Origin: Candidatus Peregrinibacteria bacterium RIFOXYB2_FULL_32_7
GTDB lineage: Bacteria; Patescibacteriota; Gracilibacteria; UBA1369; GWF2-33-10
Direction: 5' to 3'
DNA: 5,463 nucleotides
Assembly (NCBI GenBank): GCA_001787465.1
Contig: MFXJ01000037.1
Coordinates: 4,503-9,965 of the forward strand
Part shown: positions 1 to 5,463 of the stretch, piece after piece
Layout: every line of letters begins with the position of its first letter
Position numbering within the stretch: the first letter of the stretch is position 1
Program-made: the position numbers and the translations under genes
Notes under the pieces: generated by a model
Told to the model about the DNA's origin: nothing
Database searches by the model: none
What the model saw: only the letters and a program-made list of their open reading frames with translations

Positions 1-536
1 AGGGCGATAAAGGTCAAAATTATGCGTACATGGATGGAACTTCTGTAGCGACACCTATTGTTTCAGGCACAGCTGGACTTTTGCTGTCTAAATCTCCCAA
101 TTTATTAGCTGAAGATCTTTATTCTATTTTAAAATATAGCGTGCAGAAAATCGCAAGTGATAAGTCGATTGGTACGGGACTGTTGGATATCGGATCTGCT
201 CTTCAATCATCTGTAATAGATTTATATCCTTTTGCAATTATTGAGCAACCTTGGAATGGAGACGTTTTAAAATTTAATGAAGATATTGGACTTTATGGCA
301 CAGCGCTTGGTTTCGACTATCAAATTGATTATCGTTTAGCCTCGGATGCCGGTCAGAATTGGCAGACTTTGATTTCTACTAGTGGGCAGATTTTGGAAGG
401 TTTGATTTATACTATTCCGGCGGAAACTTTTGAACCAAATAATAATTATATAATTCGGTTAACGGTTTATTATCAAAATTCTGATGATGAAATAATAACT
501 GATATGCATGAGGTTAAGATTTATGTTGAAAATTAA
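1..536 (+). CDS. Subtilisin-like serine protease (peptidase S8), C-terminal part
   Basis: This is the 3' end of a gene that begins before the window; the reading frame is open from base 3. The motif GTSVATP, with the catalytic serine codon at 42-44, is the Ser box of the S8 family, and the Asp and His boxes must lie upstream. It is followed by the helix that normally packs behind this serine (SGTAGLLLSKSP) and by GTGLLDIGSAL, the usual end of the catalytic domain. The last roughly 110 residues are polar and beta-rich (YQIDYRLASDAGQNWQTL, then NNYIIRLTVYY), resembling the Ig/Fn3-like domains that follow the catalytic domain in many secreted subtilases. By family the product would be an exported endopeptidase; the signal peptide is not in view. 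The ATG at 30 is an internal Met, not the start. No anchor or sorting signal is seen at the C-terminus. The gene ends with TAA, 71 bp before the next gene on the same strand. Confidence 0.93.
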   Translation, partial: GDKGQNYAYMDGTSVATPIVSGTAGLLLSKSPNLLAEDLYSILKYSVQKIASDKSIGTGLLDIGSALQSSVIDLYPFAIIEQPWNGDVLKFNEDIGLYGTALGFDYQIDYRLASDAGQNWQTLISTSGQILEGLIYTIPAETFEPNNNYIIRLTVYYQNSDDEIITDMHEVKIYVEN

Positions 537-607
537 TTTGTTACGAGTTCTAAGCTCTTTTGAAAAACTTGAAAAAAAGGTAAAGTTTGATTTGAATATT
601 TTGAATT

Positions 608-1759
608 TTGAATTTGAAGACAATCTTAATAACTCGTTTCCCTTTTCAGTCTCAGTTCGGCGGTGAAGAACTGCATACTTTAAATTTGGCAAAAAGTTTG
701 CAAAAGAGAGGCTTTAGAGTGGTGTTTTTTGGGAGTGATAAAATTTTGTTGGAAGAATTTAAAAAGCAAGGTAATAGGCAAATTTCTATTCGTGGTCTTC
801 CTTTTTTTAAACCGCCGGTTTCTAAAGGATCATTTTTGACATTTACAATTTTGAGTCCAATTATTTTTATTTATTTCTTTTTAAGTTATTGGCAAATTAA
901 TAAAAAATTTAAACCAGACGTAATCTACATGCTTTCTTTAGGAGAAAAACTTCTTTTAACGCCAATAATTTTATTTTTTAAAAAAATCGAATCATTCGCT
1001 TTCGTTTCATTGCGGACGGACAAGCGAATCATTTGGATTGAGCATGCTAGAATCGGTAATTGGCTTCTTAGAAATCCGTGGAGGATTTTTTATTATTTTT
1101 GGTCGCATTTTGTAAAAATTATTTGCGTTTCAGAGCAAAGTAAAAAATCATTGCCGTGGTGTGAAAATGCCATAGTTATTGCTAATGGAATAGATTTAAA
1201 TGAATTTAAAAAAATAAAAAAGCTAGAGTTTGAGTTGCAAAAATTTAAAATAGGTTTTATCGGGCGTTTAAGCGATGATAAAGGGTGTGATATTTTAATT
1301 AAGGCGGTTAAAGATTTGAAAAACATTGAACTTTTGATAGTTGGCAAAGGTATTTTTGAGGAAAATTTAAAAAATTTGGCAAAAGATAATTCTAATATTA
1401 AATTTTTAGGAAAATTAAGCCGACAAGAGATTTTAGATTTTTATCAGAATCTTGATCTTTTTGTTTTGCCTTCAAAAAAGCATGATCCATTTGGTTTGGT
1501 GATCGCGGAAGCAATGGCTTTTTTTGTTCCGACTATAGTTACTAATGTCTGTGGAATTACCGATTATTTAGAAAATGAAGTTAATACAAAAATTATTCCA
1601 GCCAACAATGCCGAAAGTTTAAAAACAGCTATTGAGTGGTATCGAAATAATCCTGAAAAAAGTTTAAAAATTATTGAAAAAGCCCATAAGAAATGTTTTG
1701 AAAAATTTGATTTGGAAAAAATGGTTGATAGTTATGAGAAGATATTTTTAAATAATTAG
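608..1759 (+). CDS. Glycosyltransferase family 4 (GT-B fold)
   Basis: The product is about 383 residues, a normal length for a retaining GT-B glycosyltransferase of the GT4 / glycosyl transferases group 1 type, which moves sugars from nucleotide-sugar donors onto lipid carriers, polysaccharides or other acceptors. The N-terminal domain opens with KTILITRFPF and a GGEE loop (residues 18-21). The C-terminal Rossmann domain shows NGID (193-196), GRLSDDKG with the donor-phosphate-binding residues R220 and K225, and the donor-site block DPFGLVIAEAMA (293-304), in which the usual first Glu of the EX7E motif is Asp. A strongly hydrophobic stretch at about 75-97 suggests membrane association. An in-frame stop at 602-604 leaves only non-ATG starts: TTG at 608 or TTG at 614, the latter giving the family-typical MKTILITRF. 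No Shine-Dalgarno is visible before either. Donor and acceptor cannot be told. A surface-glycan role is inference only. Ends in TAG, shortly before a strong terminator. Confidence 0.92.
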   Translation: MNLKTILITRFPFQSQFGGEELHTLNLAKSLQKRGFRVVFFGSDKILLEEFKKQGNRQISIRGLPFFKPPVSKGSFLTFTILSPIIFIYFFLSYWQINKKFKPDVIYMLSLGEKLLLTPIILFFKKIESFAFVSLRTDKRIIWIEHARIGNWLLRNPWRIFYYFWSHFVKIICVSEQSKKSLPWCENAIVIANGIDLNEFKKIKKLEFELQKFKIGFIGRLSDDKGCDILIKAVKDLKNIELLIVGKGIFEENLKNLAKDNSNIKFLGKLSRQEILDFYQNLDLFVLPSKKHDPFGLVIAEAMAFFVPTIVTNVCGITDYLENEVNTKIIPANNAESLKTAIEWYRNNPEKSLKIIEKAHKKCFEKFDLEKMVDSYEKIFLNN

Positions 1760-1800
1760 AGAATTTTAAATTTTGAATTGGCTTGGAAAATAAAATAAAA

Positions 1801-1830
1801 AAGCCGCGTTATTTCAACGCGGCTTTTTTT
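1801..1830. terminator. Bidirectional intrinsic terminator
   Basis: A perfect 10-bp stem (AAGCCGCGTT at 1801-1810 with AACGCGGCTT at 1816-1825) closes a 5-nt loop, ATTTC. On the plus strand it runs into seven T residues (1824-1830). On the minus strand the A-rich stretch before it (about 1787-1802) supplies the U-tract. It lies 41 bp after the glycosyltransferase stop and 13 bp after the stop of the convergent secreted-protein gene, so it can end both transcripts. It is one of the few GC-rich spots in the window. Confidence 0.93.
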
Positions 1831-1843
1831 AACTTTGAAGGTT

Positions 1844-2374
1844 TTAAGCTTCTGGTGTTTCAGGAATTAATTCTTGAATCCTTTTTGTGGCTCTTTCTGT
1901 TTCACCGTTGATGTGAAAATAAATTGTGTTATCAACTTTTTCTACATCCAAATTGAATTCTAGATCGCTATGAACATCATTGAAATATTCAACTCTGGCT
2001 TCAAAAATTTTAATTCTTTTTAATAAATTTTCGTTATCAGTGGTGAATTGATATGCAACTCCATTTTCAGTGTTTTGAATTTGAGCAGAAATGTCGTTTG
2101 CATCTAAGAAATTTTTAACTCTGGTTCGAAAAGTACTTTGCGCTTTTTCATAATCAAAGCCATTAGCTTCCAAAGCTTCTTTTAGGTCTCTATTTTTAAC
2201 ATGTTCACGCATTTCCTCTAAGTCCATGTCTAGACGATGTTCAGCAATTTTATTTGCTAATTGATATAGAGGACCTTTTTGAATTTGCGGCAATGATGTT
2301 GCGGCAAAAGCAACTGAGCCTGCAAATAATGTTCCAAGAACCACGCCTGATAAAATCTTTTTCGCATTTTTCAT
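1844..2374 (-). CDS. Small secreted protein of unknown function
   Basis: The 176-residue product begins with a textbook Sec signal peptide: basic MKNAKK, a hydrophobic core at about 7-21, and an AFA signal-peptidase site (A22-F23-A24), so the mature protein would start near A25. I do not recognise a named domain. Mature residues 33-93 look helical and highly charged (LDMDLEEMREHVKNRDLKEA, then NGFDYEKAQSTF), a style I associate with small exported proteins of Patescibacteria. Residues 95-170 appear to hold two related beta-beta-alpha units (about 95-124 and 138-169), each with a Tyr in a strand (Y108, Y152) followed by a helix containing KRI (119-121, 164-166). There is no lipobox and no second membrane segment, so release outside the membrane is likely. 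The start is the ATG at 2374-2372; no Shine-Dalgarno precedes it. The gene converges on the glycosyltransferase, shares its terminator, and diverges from the helicase gene. Confidence 0.85.
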   Translation of the reverse strand: MKNAKKILSGVVLGTLFAGSVAFAATSLPQIQKGPLYQLANKIAEHRLDMDLEEMREHVKNRDLKEALEANGFDYEKAQSTFRTRVKNFLDANDISAQIQNTENGVAYQFTTDNENLLKRIKIFEARVEYFNDVHSDLEFNLDVEKVDNTIYFHINGETERATKRIQELIPETPEA

Positions 2375-2717
2375 ATATTTATAAAGTTAGTTAATAAAAT
2401 CTGCGGCTAACATTAATTTTATTTGTAAAACTAAACATCAGCATTTATTAACACGCGGGAATCTCAAAAAAGTTTCAAGGGGAGGGGGATTTCAGAAAAT
2501 CATCGCTAAATAAAATATTAAACATTGATAACAGTTTTGTTAAGGAATGAAATTTTGTTTATTTAGCATTGGAAATTGCAGTTTGTAATTCTTTTTCAAA
2601 AGATTATTTGAGATTGATTTTGCATAAATATTTTTAGATAAACGTAAAATTTTTAATAAATCAGAATCCGCTAAAATCTTACACTTTTTTTTGTTTAAAT
2701 TAAATTGACTAATCTTT

Positions 2718-2747
2718 TTTAATTCCATCGAATTCGAGGGAATTAAA
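2718..2747. repeat. Palindrome A, 30 bp, core TCGAATTCGA
   Basis: Two 15-base arms meet without a loop between 2732 and 2733; TTTAATTCCATCGAA is matched by TTCGAGGGAATTAAA with a single mismatch (A2727 against G2738). The central 10 bp (2728-2737) is a perfect palindrome. It is not followed by a T-run in either direction, so it does not look like a terminator. A dimeric repressor site or a recombination/repeat element is possible; its function is unknown. It shares bases 2743-2747 with palindrome B. Confidence 0.8.
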
Positions 2748-2770
2748 CTGGTCGAATTCGACTAGTTTAA
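2743..2770. repeat. Palindrome B, 28 bp, same core
   Basis: Two 14-base arms meet between 2756 and 2757; TTAAACTGGTCGAA is matched by TTCGACTAGTTTAA, with one G-T position (2750/2763) that would still pair as G-U in RNA on the plus strand. The central TCGAATTCGA (2752-2761) repeats the core of palindrome A exactly 24 bp downstream, while the outer arms differ. With no T-tract following, it is not an intrinsic terminator. It lies 136 bp before the helicase start codon, where an operator would be plausible. Confidence 0.8.
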
Positions 2771-2804
2771 ATATAGAATTATTAATTTTAAACAAACATA
2801 TTCT

Positions 2805-2826
2805 ACAGTGAGCCTCCCCTCACCGT
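2805..2826. other. Hairpin with CCTCCC loop
   Basis: GTGAG (2808-2812) pairs perfectly with CTCAC (2819-2823) around the six-base loop CCTCCC; beyond one A-C mismatch, two more pairs extend the stem (2805-2806 with 2825-2826). On the plus strand the loop resembles the anti-Shine-Dalgarno or C-rich binding loops of some bacterial small RNAs; on the minus strand it reads GGGAGG. It lies about 80 bp upstream of the helicase ATG, so it could be in that gene's leader. No T-run follows, which argues against a terminator. Whether it is transcribed is unknown. Confidence 0.45.
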
Positions 2827-2905
2827 CAAGCAAATTTTCTCAAAAAACCTATCTTAATATTTTCAACAAAGCTAAGATTTAAAAGATTTTTAAATTTAAA
2901 AAATC

Positions 2906-4459
2906 ATGGCAAAAATTGAAATTAATGCGGAATTCAAAAAAGCTTTGGATTTGATTGAAAATAGTATTCATCATGTTTTCATAACTGGTCGAGCTGGGAC
3001 TGGGAAATCAACTCTACTTAAATATTTTCGAGATAAAACTGATAAAAAAATTGCTGTTTTGGCTCCGACTGGGGTGGCGGCGGTGAATGTTATAGGTGAA
3101 ACCATCCATTCTTTTTTTGGATTTAAGCCAAATATCACTGTTGAAGAGGCAATTAAACTTGGTCAAAAAGCCCAAAAAAGAAAAATTTATAAAAAACTTG
3201 ATCTAATTGTTATTGATGAAGTTTCGATGGTTAGAGCTGATTTAATGGACTGCGTAAATATTTTTTTACAAAATGCCTTACAAAACAATAATGCGTTTGG
3301 ATCCATAAAAATGATTTTTATTGGAGATCTTTATCAGCTTCCGCCTGTTGTAACGAGTGAAGAAAGAAATATTTTTAAAAGTTTTTATGATAGCCCGTAT
3401 TTTTTTAGTTCAAAAATTATACAAAATTTACAAAGCACATCTTCTAAACAAAAACTGGAATTTATAGAATTAGATAAAATTTATCGTCAGAAAGATGAAA
3501 AATTTATTAATCTTTTAAATGTCATTAGAAATAAAACTATTGAAGACGAACATTTAAAAATTTTGAATAAAAGAGTTCGCGAAAATACAGAAAAATATGG
3601 AAATGAATATATCGTTTTGACTTCAGTAAATAAACAAGCTCAGGAAATTAATGAAATAAATTTGGATAAATTGCCATCAAAACTTTATATATATGAAGGA
3701 GAGGCTGATGGTGATTTCAAAGAAAAAGATTTTCCCACTGAATTAAATTTACGTTTAAAAGTTGGCGCAAGGGTAATGTTACTTAATAATGATCAAGCTG
3801 GTAATTGGATTAATGGGACTTTGGCAACAGTTATAGAGACCAAAGAAGATTCTGTAACAATTCAACTTGATAATGGAGAAATTCATGAAGTCTCCAATCA
3901 TACATGGGATATTTACAAAACTATTTATGATGAAAAAAAACATAAAATTACAATGGATATTGTTGGAAGTTTCACGCAATTACCTTTGAAACTTGCTTGG
4001 GCTCTTACAATTCACAAAAGCCAAGGTAAAACTTTTGATAAAGTAATTGTTGATTTTGGAAAAGGGACTTTTGCCTCTGGACAAGCTTATGTGGCTTTGA
4101 GCAGATGTACTTCTTTAACGGGGCTAGTTTTGAAACAAGCATTGAAAAAAACTCATGTTCTTCTTGATTACTCAATAATTAAATTTTTGACTAAATTTCA
4201 ATACCAAATTTCAAAAGAAAAACTTTCAACTGAAAATAAAATTGAATTAATAAAAAAAGCAATTAAAGAAAAGAAAAATTTAGAAATTATTTATTTAAAA
4301 GGTCTAGATATCAAATCGAAACGAAAGATAAAACCATTAAAAGTTGGTGAAATGGACTATAATGGATTTGATTTCCTTGGTCTTTCAGCATTTTGCCTAG
4401 AAAGACAACAAAATAGAGTTTTTAATGTGGAAAAAATTTTGGAGATTGAAGTAAAATAA
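2906..4459 (+). CDS. PIF1-family SF1B DNA helicase with C-terminal WYL domain
   Basis: The 517-residue product carries the superfamily 1B helicase motifs in order: Walker A GRAGTGKST (28-36, K34), motif Ia APTGVAA (53-59), Walker B IDEVSM (103-108), motif III GDLYQLPPV (140-148), IYRQ with the arginine of motif IV (R194), motif V LTIHKSQGKTFD (367-378) and motif VI YVALSRCTS (395-403, R400). The Pif1 signature region follows IDEVSM (about 105-125), which favours PIF1 over RecD2. The enzyme should be an ATP-driven 5'-3' helicase acting on DNA, with possible roles at G-quadruplexes, R-loops or replication and repair forks. Residues 443-515 match a WYL fold: Y463, RKIKP (473-477), then SAFCLERQQNRVFNVEKI (494-511). 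A WYL module attached to PIF1 has been described in Thermotoga elfii as an accessory single-stranded DNA-binding part. All catalytic motifs look intact. Start chosen at the ATG at 2906, with an A-rich leader but no Shine-Dalgarno. No terminator is seen after it. Confidence 0.93.
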   Translation: MAKIEINAEFKKALDLIENSIHHVFITGRAGTGKSTLLKYFRDKTDKKIAVLAPTGVAAVNVIGETIHSFFGFKPNITVEEAIKLGQKAQKRKIYKKLDLIVIDEVSMVRADLMDCVNIFLQNALQNNNAFGSIKMIFIGDLYQLPPVVTSEERNIFKSFYDSPYFFSSKIIQNLQSTSSKQKLEFIELDKIYRQKDEKFINLLNVIRNKTIEDEHLKILNKRVRENTEKYGNEYIVLTSVNKQAQEINEINLDKLPSKLYIYEGEADGDFKEKDFPTELNLRLKVGARVMLLNNDQAGNWINGTLATVIETKEDSVTIQLDNGEIHEVSNHTWDIYKTIYDEKKHKITMDIVGSFTQLPLKLAWALTIHKSQGKTFDKVIVDFGKGTFASGQAYVALSRCTSLTGLVLKQALKKTHVLLDYSIIKFLTKFQYQISKEKLSTENKIELIKKAIKEKKNLEIIYLKGLDIKSKRKIKPLKVGEMDYNGFDFLGLSAFCLERQQNRVFNVEKILEIEVK

Positions 4460-4471
4460 CAAAAAAATCAT

Positions 4472-4500
4472 TTGCTAAATTGTAATATATTATTTAAATT
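4472..4500 (+). promoter_or_regulatory. Possible sigma70-like promoter for glutamate dehydrogenase
   Basis: TTGCTA (4472-4477) and TAAATT (4495-4500) are separated by 17 bp and each matches four of six consensus bases. It sits in the 78-bp gap between the helicase stop and the next ATG. The whole gap is AT-rich, so such matches arise by chance and this is only a candidate. Confidence 0.18.
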
Positions 4501-4537
4501 AATTTTGAAATCATCCTTTATTTCTTAATCTACAGCA

Positions 4538-5463
4538 ATGTCTCAAAATTTCTATCAAAACACTCTTACTCAGATGAAAGAGGTTTTTAAGATTATGCAT
4601 CTAAATAGAGATGCGGCTAGTATCCTTGAACGTCCAAACAATATTTTAAAATTTAATCTACCGGTAAGAATGGATGATGGTAGAATTAAAGTTTTCAAAA
4701 GTTATAGAATCCAACATAATAATGCTAGAGGTCCTTACAAAGGTGGTTTCCGAATATCTCCGAATATTCATGAGGCGGAAGTTACTGCTTTGGCTACTTT
4801 AATGTCTTTTAAATGTAGTGTTGTTAATATTCCGCTTGGGGGAGCGAAAGGCGGTATTAAAGCTGACGTTAGAGAATTATCGCTAGCAGAAAATGAAAGA
4901 TTAATACGAGCTTATACGAGAGCAGTTGCGCCGTTTATAGGTGTAGAAAAAGATTCAATCGGTCCTGATATGAACACTAACGATCAAACAATGGCTTGGT
5001 TGGTTGATGAATTTATGAAAATTACGACTAATACTAATAGAGAAAAAGGAACAGCGACCGGCAAACCAGTAGAAATTGGAGGATCGCTTGGTAGAATGAA
5101 CGCAACTTCGAAAGGGGGAATGTATATTATAGAAGAAGTTTTACAAGGTTATTCTATGTCGAAAGATCCAACTTTTGTAATCCAAGGATTTGGTAATGTT
5201 GGTATGAATTTAGCGGAAATTCTTCACACAAAAGGATTTAAAATTTTAGCGGTTTCTGATGTTTATGGTGGAATATATTCTTCTAAGGGATTAGATATAA
5301 GAAGTGTGATTGATTATTTTCAAAAAAATAAAACCTTGAATGGATTCAAAGATGTTGAAAAAATTACTAATGAAGAATTGCTTGAACTTAAATGCGATAT
5401 ACTTGCTCCTTGCGCTATTGAAGATGTAATTACTGAAAAAAATGCTGATAAAATAAAATCGAA
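4538..5463 (+). CDS. gdhA: Glutamate dehydrogenase (Glu/Leu/Phe/Val family), 3'-truncated by window
   Basis: 308 codons are visible of an expected 410-450; the C-terminus lies beyond the window. The enzyme interconverts glutamate and 2-oxoglutarate plus ammonia with a nicotinamide cofactor in the cytoplasm. The substrate domain shows GPYKGGFR (K68, equivalent to the lysine that holds the glutamate side-chain carboxylate), FKCSVVNIPLGGAKGG (K92, and catalytic K104) and GPDMNTND with catalytic D144. GGSLGR (181-186) marks the passage to the coenzyme domain, whose Rossmann fingerprint is GFGNVG (217-222), with D241 at the end of the second strand. That acidic residue hints at NAD(H) over NADP(H), not decisively. 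K68 argues for glutamate rather than leucine or phenylalanine as substrate. The usual PAPD before the catalytic Asp reads IGPD here. The ATG at 4538 gives a typical N-terminus; no Shine-Dalgarno is seen. It follows the helicase by 78 bp on the same strand, without functional connection that I can see. Confidence 0.93.
   Translation, partial: MSQNFYQNTLTQMKEVFKIMHLNRDAASILERPNNILKFNLPVRMDDGRIKVFKSYRIQHNNARGPYKGGFRISPNIHEAEVTALATLMSFKCSVVNIPLGGAKGGIKADVRELSLAENERLIRAYTRAVAPFIGVEKDSIGPDMNTNDQTMAWLVDEFMKITTNTNREKGTATGKPVEIGGSLGRMNATSKGGMYIIEEVLQGYSMSKDPTFVIQGFGNVGMNLAEILHTKGFKILAVSDVYGGIYSSKGLDIRSVIDYFQKNKTLNGFKDVEKITNEELLELKCDILAPCAIEDVITEKNADKIKS

Larger units (their letters stand above)
2690..2796. 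repeat. Outer inverted repeat enclosing the two palindromes
   Basis: TTTGTTTAAA at 2690-2699 is exactly complementary to TTTAAACAAA at 2787-2796. The 87 bases between them contain both palindromes, so the segment could fold as a closing stem with two hairpin arms. The arms of this outer repeat are almost entirely A/T, so chance is a real possibility in this base composition. Confidence 0.4.
2375..2905. other. Divergent intergenic region with structured repeats, no convincing gene
   Basis: These 531 bp separate the starts of the divergent secreted-protein and helicase genes, so both promoters should lie here, but I cannot pick a -35/-10 pair with confidence in such AT-rich DNA. From left to right it holds: an AT-only 8-bp inverted repeat (2393-2400 with 2416-2423); a G-rich tract, four G, A, five G (2479-2488); a 62-codon minus-strand open frame (2540-2728) that is Lys/Asn-rich, has no ribosome binding site and starts inside a palindrome, so I do not call it; two overlapping palindromes (2718-2770) framed by a 10-bp inverted repeat (2690-2699 with 2787-2796); a hairpin with a CCTCCC loop (2805-2826); and an A/T-rich leader before the helicase ATG. 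No tRNA or known riboswitch fold is recognised. Confidence 0.75.

Noticed and set aside
541..580. Possible terminator after the protease gene
   Set aside because: Only a 3-bp GAG/CTC stem before a four-base T-run is found, too weak for an intrinsic terminator.
590..616. TTTGAAT-rich low-complexity stretch, similar to 1763-1779
   Set aside because: The shared AATTTTGAATT string is short and A/T-only; in this base composition it does not support a repeat family.
459..692. Minus-strand ORF across the protease-glycosyltransferase junction
   Set aside because: It overlaps the end of one well-supported gene and the start of another on the opposite strand, and its composition is that of an antisense shadow frame.
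1093..1347. Minus-strand ORF inside the glycosyltransferase
   Set aside because: It is fully antisense to conserved GT4 motifs and has no recognisable domain.
2540..2728. Minus-strand 62-codon ORF in the divergent intergenic region
   Set aside because: It is Lys/Asn/Leu-rich as expected from AT-rich non-coding DNA, has no ribosome binding site, its ATG lies inside palindrome A, and no family is recognised. A faint likeness to the C-terminal tail of ComM/Mg-chelatase-like proteins was considered but is too weak to claim.
2718..2770. Palindromes read as transcription terminators, or as LexA-type boxes
   Set aside because: No T-tract follows on either strand, and the core TCGAATTCGA lacks the CGAAC-N4-GTTCG layout of Gram-positive LexA sites.
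3779..3979. Minus-strand ORF inside the helicase gene
   Set aside because: It lies fully antisense to the helicase core, its Phe/Ile/Asn-rich composition fits a shadow frame, and there are no motifs.
1..5463. CRISPR array, tRNA, rRNA, insertion sequence or defence island
   Set aside because: No regularly spaced long direct repeats, no cloverleaf with conserved T-loop bases, no rRNA-like sequence and no transposase motifs were found; the protease, GT4, PIF1 and GDH genes are of ordinary types and do not form a recognisable defence cluster.

Overview
The window is AT-rich DNA with short intergenic gaps and standard stop codons (TAA and TAG; no in-frame TGA in any gene read). None of the visible start codons has a clear Shine-Dalgarno sequence. 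Together with a PIF1-type helicase carrying a WYL domain and a small secreted protein of a style common in candidate-phyla-radiation genomes, this suggests a Patescibacteria/CPR bacterium, probably from a metagenomic assembly. That assignment is inference; there is no rRNA or other phylogenetic marker here.

Layout from left to right: (1) the 3' end of a subtilisin-like (S8) serine protease gene, containing the catalytic Ser motif and a C-terminal beta-rich domain (1-536, +). (2) A GT4-type glycosyltransferase (608-1759, +) that starts at a TTG codon. (3) A strong bidirectional intrinsic terminator (1801-1830) between convergent genes. (4) A small secreted protein of unknown function with a clear signal peptide (1844-2374, -). 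(5) A 531-bp divergent intergenic region (2375-2905) with no convincing gene but with unusual structure: two overlapping near-perfect palindromes sharing the core TCGAATTCGA, a flanking 10-bp inverted repeat, a hairpin with a CCTCCC loop, and a G-rich tract complementary to that loop. (6) A PIF1-family SF1B DNA helicase with a C-terminal WYL domain (2906-4459, +). (7) The first 308 codons of a glutamate dehydrogenase, cut by the window end (4538-5463, +).

The genes do not form an obvious pathway. The protease and the glycosyltransferase could share a transcript (71-bp gap, same strand). The secreted protein and the helicase diverge from the structured region, which is the most plausible place for regulatory sites. 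The protein-coding genes belong to known families. The part least explained by them is the palindrome cluster at about 2690-2826.
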